Assembly: GCA_028274465.1 (NCBI GenBank)
Contig: CM051456.1
Span: forward strand, 62,854,753 to 62,918,752
Reading direction: 5' to 3'
Length of the DNA: 64,000 bases
Origin: Plantago ovata
Lineage: Eukaryota; Streptophyta; Magnoliopsida; Lamiales; Plantaginaceae
The notes beneath the pieces are model-generated. The model was not told the origin of the DNA and did not search any database. It saw nothing but the letters and a program-made list of their open reading frames with translations. Below are positions 22,876 through 32,071 of the stretch, one piece after another (position 1 is the first letter of the stretch; every line of letters starts with the position of its first letter). Made by a program: the position numbers and the translations under genes.

Positions 22876-24450
22876 TGTTGGTCCCTTTAAACAACAAGAA
22901 AAGACTAGAGAGGGGGGGGGGGTGAATAGTCTTTTCAAAGTTTCGTCGTTTAAAAACTTTCTCAGCAAGTGCTTATTACTTTCAGTAATGAGTTTGCTGA
23001 TACTTAACTTTCTCAGCAAGCGCAAGTTACTTTTCACTAACTCGTTTTGTTGATACTTAAAATCAGAGAGCGGAAGTCTTTGATACAATAAGTGCTTTGA
23101 CAGTAAGTGATAGTTTCAGCAAGTGAAGTGAGTGACTGTGTACAGATAGATATGCTTTGCTGAAAACTAAGTACAGTAAGTAAATCACACAAACACTTTT
23201 ATAGTGGTATCTGAGAGTGACGTAATCTCTCAACTAATCCACTTTGTCCTTTCTAGGACTGAATCCACTAAGATAAGTTTGAGGTTCCTTACAACACCTA
23301 TCTAGAGCGATCCAAACAGAAACCAAAGCACACTTTCTTCGTCTCCAACCTAACTAGAGAACGTAACCTTGTTCTCCACCAAACTTGGTAGTTTTAATCA
23401 GCAATACTATGCTCGATTAAGTTCCCCCTCAATATCACGCCTGAAAAGGTGTATTTTCAGTTAGAGAGTTTTGGGATGAGATAACTTAATTATTACTTAT
23501 TCAGTTACAACAAGTAATCTAACAAACAAAACTTTGAATACTTTGCAGTAAACAAGTTTGATTGTTTCTGGTGTCAAGACTTGTTCTTGTTCAAAAGATA
23601 AAAGAACACTTAACTAATTTCATAGCCGTGTAAGTTCTACTTCTCCACAAGTAGCTTTTTCAAGCTTTAAGTCTTGGAACGGATCAATGGCAGTAAGAAT
23701 GTTTGAAGGGTATGTGAAATTAAGCACAAGTGAGAGTATGATCACGTTGTTGACACACTTCAACTCTTTGCCGGATGACCTCTATTTATAGTGAAATAAG
23801 GAGCCGTTTTAATTTCAAATTCTAAGGATTTTGTTCCTTAAAATGTCACTATCATACTTTTGTACTTTCAGCAGCGTCCTTGTTTGTCTTCTAGTCTTCA
23901 TGTCCTTCACGTGCATGCTTTGCATTTAATGCTTATTTGAATAAAAGTCAAACAGTAACATTGGAGCGCAAATACAAGTACTTTCAGCAAGAGGTCACAA
24001 ATGTTCCATCAGCAAGTGGTCAGTCTCAGTTTCAGCAAGCACAACCTACTCTGTCGTATAGATTTTCACTTATGCAATGTTGTTGCTGAAGTTTCCACTT
24101 TCTGAGCAACATGTGCCTTTGTAGATACCAGTCTTCAGAAATCTTCTAGTTTTCAGTCTTCGAAATCTTCAAGTTTCTGAGAGGTTCTAAATGCTTCAAT
24201 AGTTTGTTTGTAAAAACAAAGTACATCATCAGCAAATGCTTCAATAGGTTGTATTTCTTTTCAGAAAACAAGATACATCATAAGCGGTAAAACCAACCTA
24301 TCTAGCACCTACTCTAAGTCTTCAGCAAACGTTCCTCTTTTTCAATGTCCTTAAAATTCTAAATTCCTATGGACCTTAAGAGTACTAGTTACTGGACTTT
24401 CCTTAATTTAGCATGGTTAATTGCTCATCAAAATTACAAGTTTCCTAACA
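22876..24450 (-). repeat. 3' LTR of S3
   Basis: 1575 bp, from TGTTAGGAAAC (24450) to GGGACCAACA (22876) on the minus strand. Its end hairpin (22899-22935) encloses a run of eleven Gs. It faces the S2 LTR in opposite orientation across 363 bp. Confidence 0.9.
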
Positions 24451-24466
24451 AATTTCCCCCTTTTTG
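24451..24466 (-). other. Polypurine tract of S3
   Basis: AAAAAGGGGGAAATT on the minus strand abuts the LTR start TGTTAGG, the usual Sirevirus form. The stretch from here to 24702 is A/T-rich 3' UTR with no gene. Confidence 0.88.
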
Positions 24467-24702
24467 ATGTTAGCAATATATGGCTAAATTAATTGTTACC
24501 CTTTTAGAGGTTTCTGATGTTGAATAAATCAGTTGATTAATGCAAGCATACTTGAATAATTAAACAGTAAGCATAAGTAAATTGCATAATCAAAAACCAA
24601 TAAGAGTCAAAAGCTTTATTGCTGATAGTCAAAAACAGGAAAGAGAAGAGATAACTAAACAAAATCAGCAAATAAAAACTTTAACAGAACTATTACAGAG
24701 AG

Positions 24703-27540
24703 TTAAGCTCTTTCAGAGGATTTTCTCAAAATCTCTCTTACACTCTTCTCAGCAAGTGTTGTGAATTCAATACAGTCCTTTGCGTAATTCTCAAGTAGCC
24801 TACGAACTTGTAGTTGAAGAATGCTTGCATTTTTGCAGGCAGTATGATGATGTTTTTCAGCATTCATTTCCATGTAATGAGTTCCCCACAAATGCATGCC
24901 CCAATTGCTGGCATGGAGAAGCTGTGTATCCGAAATGCTTTTAGGATGAATCTTCCTTAGCCAGAGAAGATCTTCTTCTTGATCCTTAGTAGTGAGATAG
25001 AAATACTCATAAGGAATCAGTCCAAGTCTTTTCTTTGTTTTCTTGGTCACGGGGTCAGAGTAATAAGCAATGCCAACTGGTTTCATCAATTCAGGTTCTT
25101 GTCTTATAGACTTACCAATTGCAGTTCTTCTTACTGAGACTTCTAGATTCAACCATCTCCCAACAATATTTCTTGGGAGGGACTCAGCCCTTTCTTTCCT
25201 TTTTACCTTGAGATCAATCCAAGTGAACATTTGGTTCAATATGGCTGTTGGAAAGAACTCATTCACCAACAAGTCTTCCAGCTTTAAGATCCAGCAACCA
25301 TGAACGTTTCTGATCACGTTCTGAGTGGTTTCATCATTGCTGGTCTTGGTGTATTCAATGCCGGAGCCAATAGCAATGCTGGCCAGCCTCTTTTCTTCCT
25401 GTCTTTGCCTTCTTCTTCTTGACTTTGCATTGTCTTGATCTCTTGCTGAAGATCTTGAGTCAGAAGAGAAATGCTTTGAATGGCCAGACGGAGTTAAGGC
25501 TGTTAAAAGTCTAGCTCTTATGGCTTGAGCTATTGTCTGATTGTCATCATCATCATCATCATCTTCATTCAGATCTTGATGACTTTCAGCGTGGCAAAAA
25601 CCTTGAGTTTCAGCAACAGTTTTTCTCTTTTTGGGACTTGCTGAATTTAACTCAGATTCTGCTTGTCTTTTAGAACTTTGCTCTCTTTCAGCAAGAGGTT
25701 CTATGGGCAGTGGCTCATCAACAGTAGGAGGGGTTTGGGTTCTCTTTCTTGTACTTCTCTTTTCCCCCTTAGACATGGATTGCAACATCGGAGTGATGTG
25801 CAAAGAGAAGAACTCATTGCAATTTTCAGCAAGAGTACTTAGGCTGTTGTATTTCATGATTATTGCTTGCTGATCAGAAGTCAGATTTGACAATTCATTT
25901 TTAACACTCACAATGTTCTCCTCATGTCTTCGCTCTGTTGCGGCCTTGTCTTCCATAAAAGTCTGAGCCTTGACTAATGCAGACTTTGCTAGCCGGAGTG
26001 CTTGATTTACATCTTCTTCATAGCTCTTGTGATAAAGACTGATGTCTTTCTGAGCTATTGTAAGAGTAGTAGTGCGTCTCAGCACTGTAGCCAATATCTT
26101 TCCGATATCAAGCGGGCTCTCATCAAGCAATGCCTCATCTTCTGCTTTGCAGGCATCATGGACTTTCTTTAGTGCCAAAATTCTAGGAGTAAACTCCTCT
26201 ACACGTGGGAACGACACTAGATTCGGGATCAAGGAATGAACTTTAAGTTCTGAAGCAAATTGATCATCTTTCAGCATCAATTGTCCTCTCAAATCATCGT
26301 CTATATCATTTATATAGTCAGGAGGAGGAATTTCAACAACTTTTGGGTCTTTCTTGGAGTTTTCATCCTCATTTGCTGATAGATCATCTTCATCCTCAGA
26401 TTCATCAAGGCCAGCAACCTTGGAACCTAAGTCAGCAGCTTCATTTCCTTTTGGTTGAGTGGTTGCTGATGGCAACGCTTCAGACTCAACAACTGGAGTT
26501 ATACCAGTAGTTAGTTTTAATTGAGTAGTTTCTGAGAGCAACGTTTGAGACTCAATATCTGGAGTTTCACCAGTAGTAAGCTTAAATTGAGTAGTTGTTG
26601 AGGGCAACGTTTGAGACTCAATTACTGGAGTTTCACCAGTAGTAAGTGGAAGGGAGGGGACTTCCTTTTGTTTCACTCCTGAAGATTGACAAATTTCCAA
26701 ATCCTGCGTATGTCTTGCATGAATTAGGAGACTGTTTTGTAGTGCTCTTTGGTAATCTTCATCCATTTCATCTTCACCATCAAGGTTTGTATCAGTGACC
26801 TTGGCATTGAGTAAAGGTAACTCGGCATCAGAAAACTTGCTCTTGCCATGTTTCAAGGCAGCTCGCTTTCTGGCGTATTCCTCTTCAGTATTAGCGCCTT
26901 GTACAGGTGCTTGATTTTCAGCATCAGCAGGAGCAGGTTGAGATTCATGTTGAGTTGGTGTTTGTTCAGCTTGCTGATTGTCTTGTTGTTCAGTTTCAGC
27001 AACTGTGATTTTTAGTCCACCAACATCAGGACTTGGACCTTGATTGTCATCATCGTCATCCTTTTTGTCCTTTGAATCTTTCCCTTCATCATCACTGGGA
27101 TCAGTAGGGATGTTTTCATCTTCTTCCTCTTCATCATCATCAGTCATAATGACTAGCTCGAGATGCTTGTATAAAGCAACACTCGTTACTTCTTCTTCCT
27201 CATTGATTTTGTGGGGATCCGCCACAACGGGTACAAATAAACCCTTGAGCATCACAGCTTGTTCAGCTGGAGAGGCACTCTTAAACTTTTCCTTCATATT
27301 CTCTCTGATTTGAGCAATCAGATTCGAGCTCATTAGCTGAGAATATGACAATTCTCCAGGAAGTATGGAGTGGACAAACGTCTCGAGATTCAGTAGAGAA
27401 GATCTCTTTTTCTCAGTTGATAGATGAAGATGGAGATCAGAAAAATCCATCCTTCTGTACCTTTGCCAGTTCCTGACAGACTTAGCAACTCTTGACAAGG
27501 TTGTTCTTTTGAAGTTCAAGTAAAGTTCATCAGAACTCAC
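24703..27540 (-). CDS. Long terminal part of S3 envelope-like region, unknown function
   Basis: An open frame of 945 codons directly follows an in-frame TAA with no ATG of its own (first codon GTG), so it was probably continuous with the upstream frame. Seen in order: a basic helical start; acidic runs (DDDEEEEDE and KDDDDD, about residues 134-170); three tandem 22-residue repeats around LTTGETPVIESQTL (about residues 295-360); a long helical coiled-coil-like middle; KRTQT, which fits the LC8 dynein light chain motif; PKKRK, which looks like a classical nuclear import signal; a second D-run; SRRRRQRQ; and a more compact C-terminal 250 residues. No transmembrane helix is evident. Nuclear action is inferred from these signals; I do not recognise the family. 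Confidence 0.7.
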   Translation of the reverse strand: MSSDELYLNFKRTTLSRVAKSVRNWQRYRRMDFSDLHLHLSTEKKRSSLLNLETFVHSILPGELSYSQLMSSNLIAQIRENMKEKFKSASPAEQAVMLKGLFVPVVADPHKINEEEEVTSVALYKHLELVIMTDDDEEEEDENIPTDPSDDEGKDSKDKKDDDDDNQGPSPDVGGLKITVAETEQQDNQQAEQTPTQHESQPAPADAENQAPVQGANTEEEYARKRAALKHGKSKFSDAELPLLNAKVTDTNLDGEDEMDEDYQRALQNSLLIHARHTQDLEICQSSGVKQKEVPSLPLTTGETPVIESQTLPSTTTQFKLTTGETPDIESQTLLSETTQLKLTTGITPVVESEALPSATTQPKGNEAADLGSKVAGLDESEDEDDLSANEDENSKKDPKVVEIPPPDYINDIDDDLRGQLMLKDDQFASELKVHSLIPNLVSFPRVEEFTPRILALKKVHDACKAEDEALLDESPLDIGKILATVLRRTTTLTIAQKDISLYHKSYEEDVNQALRLAKSALVKAQTFMEDKAATERRHEENIVSVKNELSNLTSDQQAIIMKYNSLSTLAENCNEFFSLHITPMLQSMSKGEKRSTRKRTQTPPTVDEPLPIEPLAEREQSSKRQAESELNSASPKKRKTVAETQGFCHAESHQDLNEDDDDDDDNQTIAQAIRARLLTALTPSGHSKHFSSDSRSSARDQDNAKSRRRRQRQEEKRLASIAIGSGIEYTKTSNDETTQNVIRNVHGCWILKLEDLLVNEFFPTAILNQMFTWIDLKVKRKERAESLPRNIVGRWLNLEVSVRRTAIGKSIRQEPELMKPVGIAYYSDPVTKKTKKRLGLIPYEYFYLTTKDQEEDLLWLRKIHPKSISDTQLLHASNWGMHLWGTHYMEMNAEKHHHTACKNASILQLQVRRLLENYAKDCIEFTTLAEKSVREILRKSSERA

Positions 27541-28907
27541 TTATGGATCTTCAGTGATGTGCACCACTTCAGTGGTATCCTTTAGAGCCTGAAAAAGAGT
27601 ATTATTTAGATCAGGAGAGATTTGGATAATTGTTTTAGAGTCCAAAGCTGAAACATGAATTACCTGCTGAGTGTCAGCAAGCTCATGTTGTACAATTTCC
27701 ATTCCTTGAGGAGCTTGAGAAGCATCCTCCATTTGTTCATCCTGAAATAAATATGAGTTAGATACAAGTACTAAGTTGTCAAACTTAGTTTTATTACCAA
27801 AAACTTTAACTACCTCCTGAGCAGGAAGTGTTGATTCTGGTGCAGAGGCTTCAGCAACCATCTGACTTGCATCTTGAGAAGTCTGTACATATATCATAAT
27901 ATTAGCAAAAGAATGAGTTTCAGAAAATGAAGTTTTACTGATGGTTGAGTTATCTACCTGCTGAAGAAGGACATGTTGTGGCTCAGTCCTTTCAGCAATA
28001 ACAGTTTCTTCAGTTTCTGGGACCGTTTCTTCAACAGACTTCTTGGCTTGCTCTGTTTTAGAAAGCTGCGCGGTTTCAGCAATCTTTCTTGTCTCTGAAG
28101 TGACAAGTTGAGCAGAAGCATCTTGACCCTTAAGCTCACTGCTTGTCATAAAAACATCAATGGATTTGTTGGATGATTCTTCAATATCTAATTCCATCTG
28201 TTGGCTTAAAGCTTCCAGTACAAGCTGGACTTTTTCAATTGATGTCTTTGGTGAACTGGGACCAGTATTCTCAGCATCACGAGATGCGTCGTCGAATAAT
28301 GCTTCTTGTGTTTCTTTAGCAACTTCTGGGACTTGAACCATTGCTGTCTCAGCAACTGGTTCTCCAGCAACCTGATGAGTTGCTTGTTCAGCAACCATCG
28401 TTTCAGCAACGGCAGCTTCAGCAAGTGTCGCGGTTCTTATATCTGCAGCGATATCAGTAACCGGTTCCAGAGTTGGGTCATCAATATTATCTACAATGTA
28501 GATATCTGAGACTTGGGCAGGAATTTCATTTCCACTGCCTTGTGGTCTATTCATAGTAGAAGGATCAACATTGAGTCGATCATTGAAGGCTTCCGGAAAC
28601 ACTTCAATGTTGCTAACATAGGCTTCAGTAACTACCTTGTCAACATCTACTGGAGTTTGCTTTTCAGCAACTGGTTGGGAATCGTCCGAGAGATCATGGA
28701 CAATTGGTACTGACTTGCGAGCCAATGTTTTCTTCCTTGGGTTATTTGTCCTTTTTCTCTTGGGGACGGGGTTTGCTGATGACGCTGCAGTCTGAGTGTC
28801 ATCATCAGCTTTCCTCTTTTTCTTCTTTCATTTTTCCAGTTTCCCAACAAAGGCGTCAGTAGTTGCATTTTCAGCAACGGGTGTAGTGGTGTCAGCATGA
28901 TCACCAT
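27541..28907 (-). pseudogene. Middle part of S3 envelope-like region
   Basis: An alanine/glutamate/valine/threonine-rich segment with many VAE steps, open from 28725 down to a TAA at 27541-27543, and preceded by PKRKR and NPRKK basic clusters. A frameshift or stop near 28830 separates it from the N-terminal part. Three AT-rich insertions of 72-75 bp with GT...AG borders lie in it. It may be a disordered linker. Part of the frame may be intronic. Confidence 0.55.
27589..27957 (-). other. Three predicted mini-introns in S3 envelope-like region
   Basis: Minus-strand GT...AG segments at 27957-27883 (GTAGATAAC ... GTACAG, 75 nt), 27813-27742 (GTAGTTAAAG ... TTTCAG, 72 nt) and 27663-27589 (GTAATTCATG ... 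TTTCAG, 75 nt). Each is A/T-rich, follows CAG or GAG, is a multiple of three and lacks a stop. The intervening exons (69 and 78 nt) read as the usual E/Q/A-rich peptide. Confidence 0.5.
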
Positions 28908-30018
28908 CTAGACAGTTTCATCTCTGTCACCACCATCTACAACAGTTTCATCTCTAAGTTGCTGAGTGGTGACATCTGCAGCTGTTGTATACCTTTCTTG
29001 CTGGCTTGTGCTGACAACATTTGCAGCTGTTGTCTTCTTAGATTTTTCAAGTTTCTTGCCAGCAGTCTTAGGTACATTCTGCTTGTAGAAGGCTCTTCCC
29101 ACATTGCATACAGATTTCTTGATTGGCAATGGGTTTCTCAGCTGAATCTTGAAGTGTTCAAGAATGAAGCATATCTTTATTCCATACACAACTTGGAAGG
29201 AAGGTGAGACTTTGTTGTTTTCCACCTTAACCTTGAACTTAGTAACACAATCAACAAGTCTGTTGAAAATGTACCTAGCCCAGTTAAGTTCCGTTTTGTT
29301 CTCATAGATATGCATCAGCAGCGGCCACCTTCTCAGGCCTACTTGGTCTATTCCTCCAACTTGGGAGTCCAAGACTTTGATTAGTAGCAGAGCTACTAGA
29401 CCAAGTGAATGGCAGAGATGCTTCCTCTTAACGTGCTTTGTCCAAGTCACGGGAGCAATCTCTCCTTTCTTCATTTTCTCATTTCTGACGTCACTGTAGA
29501 AGGCTTCAATTTCTTCATCAGTTGCAGTGACGTTCATCTTTAGTTCCAGTGGTTGGAATCTGAAAGATTTCCGCTGAATCAGTCCATTTCAGGACGATTT
29601 GCGTGTTCTGAACTGTAGTAAAGATCACTTTTTCAGTGACTCCTTTACTATCAGTTAGGGACTGGATTTCTGCATTGTTGTAGAACTCCATTGTGTCTAA
29701 CATGCTCACTTGCTTAGGGCGAGCAGTTATTAAGTGAATGAGGCTTTGCTGCTTGATGATTTCAAGCGCCTCTTCATTGTCACCGTCCAATACTTGTTCA
29801 TAGAAGTATCAAATATACTTCTCTTTAGCAAAACCACCCCATTGCATCATCATCTCACACTTTGCAGTGTCAAGATATGAAGGAGGCATGGGTTTTTCCG
29901 TGATTCTGTCGTTTTTCAACACAACTTTCGCTGTGTTTGTTGCCGGAGCAGTGCGTTTCTCAGCACTGTCAACCTTAGACGACTTGGAGGTCTTAGATGA
30001 TTGTCTTTTCGGTGCCAT
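28908..30018 (-). pseudogene. N-terminal part of S3 envelope-like ORF
   Basis: ATG at 30018-30016 gives MAPKRQSSKTSKSS, as in S1. A TGA near 29809 (arginine in S1) and a frameshift near 29535 break the frame. The domain shows MEFYNNAEIQ, AFYSDVRNEKMKK, KHVKRKHLCHSLGLVALLL and NWARYIFNRLV. The pattern of a helix with FY, a beta strand, a 'VKRKHLCHSLG' helix and a later W-A-R helix recalls the accessory proteins of G4 and G7, but the similarity is by eye only. One hydrophobic stretch (LGLVALLLIKVL) is too short and mid-domain to be a convincing membrane anchor. Confidence 0.65.
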
Positions 30019-30553
30019 TTCTTTATATAGAGAAGAGAATGTGTACGAAAAAGGTAGTTTGCTTTTTGACCAGAGGTACAGTAGATTCAGGCTAAAAATT
30101 TGCAGAGAAAGGAAATGTGAGTTAAAGAATTTTGTCATTTCTCTAACTCCTTCTTTATATAGTGTCTCTGATGTGTGAGAAACTCAATCGATTTGAGTTC
30201 TCAGCAAGGGTAATACAGAGAAACAAAGGCGTTAGTTCAGCCTTTACATTGGATGCGTAGTGGCCCACTAACTAAAACCGTCAGGGCACTCTCTCTCCCT
30301 TTGAAAATGTTAACCGTTAGATCAATAACTCCTTTTAATCAATGGTCACGATTGTATTTCATGTCATGGTTATTACGAGTTTATCTGTGCCCGATTAACG
30401 TCACAAATTGATTTTACCGAGTTTTATGGGATTAAATTACTTGCTGAAATAGACAAGAATCTTTTCAGCGAGTTTGCATAAATAGCCTAGATACTTGCTG
30501 AAAGTTCCCCCTTACTTAGATATCTCATATTTTCTTAAGTTTAAAAGATATTT

Positions 30554-30917
30554 CTGAGTTCCCGTATCAGTAAATTCTTTTGTACTTGAGATATCCTTTG
30601 GTAAAATCTGAGAAATGAGTTTTGCTCTCTTTCTGAGTTCCCGTCTTAGAATATTCCCTTGATACTTGAATACCTGTTTCAGTATCTTTGATTGTCTGAA
30701 TACCCGTTTCAGCACTCTTTAATGTTTTTCTCTTACTGAGTGCCTGTCTCAGCAAGTGATCAAGTTTCCTAACAAATACCCGTTTTGAAGGAATTACTTG
30801 TTGAATGCCTGTTTCAGCAATCATGTAGTGGCCTATCATTTCTTAGAAGAAATTAGTGGAAGGAGCTTTTAATGAAGTAAAACTACTTTGGCTTGCTGAA
30901 TACCTGTTTCAGCATTC
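30554..30917 (-). repeat. CTGA/TCAG hairpin array of S3
   Basis: The same set of short hairpins as S1: CTGAGTTCCCGTATCAG at 30554-30570, CTGAGTTCCCGTCTTAG at 30633-30649, the GATACT/AGTATC hairpin at about 30660-30685, then CTGAATACCCGTTTCAG, CTGAGTGCCTGTCTCAG and two TGAATxCCTGTTTCAGCA units. The rest of the pol to envelope-like spacer (30019-30553) is A/T-rich with no gene. Confidence 0.75.
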
Positions 30918-30932
30918 TGCCAATCGTATCCT

Positions 30933-32052
30933 TTATTGAGGTAATTCGATCAATACAAGGTTATACCTTAGCATTGCGAATCTATTATCTGGTAGGGGCT
31001 TGGTAAAGATGTCAGCAAGTTGATCATCAGTACCTACTTTCACAACCTCAATATCTCCCTTTTCCACATGATCTCTAATGAAATGATGTCTAATATCAAT
31101 GTGTTTGGTCCTAGAGTGAAACTTAGGATTTTGCGTGATAGCAATAGCACTCGTATTATCACAAAAGATTGGTGTTTTCTTTGCAGAAATACCATAATCT
31201 CTTAATTGTTGCTGAATCCATAGGATTTGAGCTGTGCAACATCCAGCCGCAATGTATTCAGATTCAGTAGATGAATTGGCAACACAGGTTTGTTTCTTGC
31301 TGAACCATGATATTAATCTAGTACCCAAAAACTGACAAGTTCCAGAGGTACTTTTTCTATCAAGAGTTGATCCTCCATGATCAGCATCAGAATAACCTAC
31401 CAACTCAACTCCTGAATCTTTAGGATACAATAATCCAACATTGATTGTACCTTTGACATATTTCAGTATCTTGATTGCCTTTTTGTAGTGTGATTCTCTT
31501 GGATCAGATTGGAATCTTGCACACACACACACAAACAGCATACTGAATGTCAGGTCTACTTGCTCTTAAGTACAACAAGGAACCAATGAGCTTCCTATAC
31601 TTTTGTTCTTCAACACTTTTATCTTCTTTAGTATAGCCCAATTTGGTACCAACACTCATAGGGATCTTTTCAGGTTTCTCTTCCTCTTTGATCCTAAACT
31701 TTATGAGCATTTCTTTCGCATACTTTGCTTGATTTATGAATATTCCATCTTTGAGTTGCTTGACTTGCAATCCTAGGAAATAATTCAATTTTCCCATCAT
31801 ACTCATTTCAAACTTGTTTGTCATGAGTTTGGCAAAATCATCACAAAGTTGCTTGTCCTTAGATCCAAAAATTATGTCATCCACATAAATTTGAACTAAG
31901 AGTATTTTACCATCATGGTTCATGGTATATAAGGTTTTGTCAACTTCACCTTTCTTGAAACCATTATCCAGCAAGAACTTAGTCAAGGTATCATACCATG
32001 CTCTTGGTGCTTGCTTTATACCATATACAGCTTTCTGAAGCTTGTATACCAT
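30933..32052 (-). pseudogene. Reverse transcriptase (C-terminal part)-RNase H of S3
   Basis: RT with the intact catalytic box YVDDIIFG and AVYGIKQAPRAWYD, then RNase H with GYSDADHGG, ESEYIAA, CDNTSAI and FTKPLPDNRF. A slip in a CA repeat near 31520 (longer than in S1) shifts the frame inside RT, and a one-base insertion near 32090 separates it from upstream RT. Otherwise all key residues are present. Confidence 0.88.
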
Positions 32053-32071
32053 CTTGATTTCTGAGGGAAGT

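Noticed and set aside
20946..24450. One fold-back transposon
   Set aside because: The two arms are complete Sirevirus LTRs of separate elements: one with a PBS on its inner side, the other with a polypurine tract on its outer side.
24703..27540. Host nuclear protein gene
   Set aside because: Nuclear import-like motifs suggested a host gene, but the frame lies between Sirevirus pol and the polypurine tract/3' LTR in the correct strand and shares the VAE/TGCTGAA style of the element.
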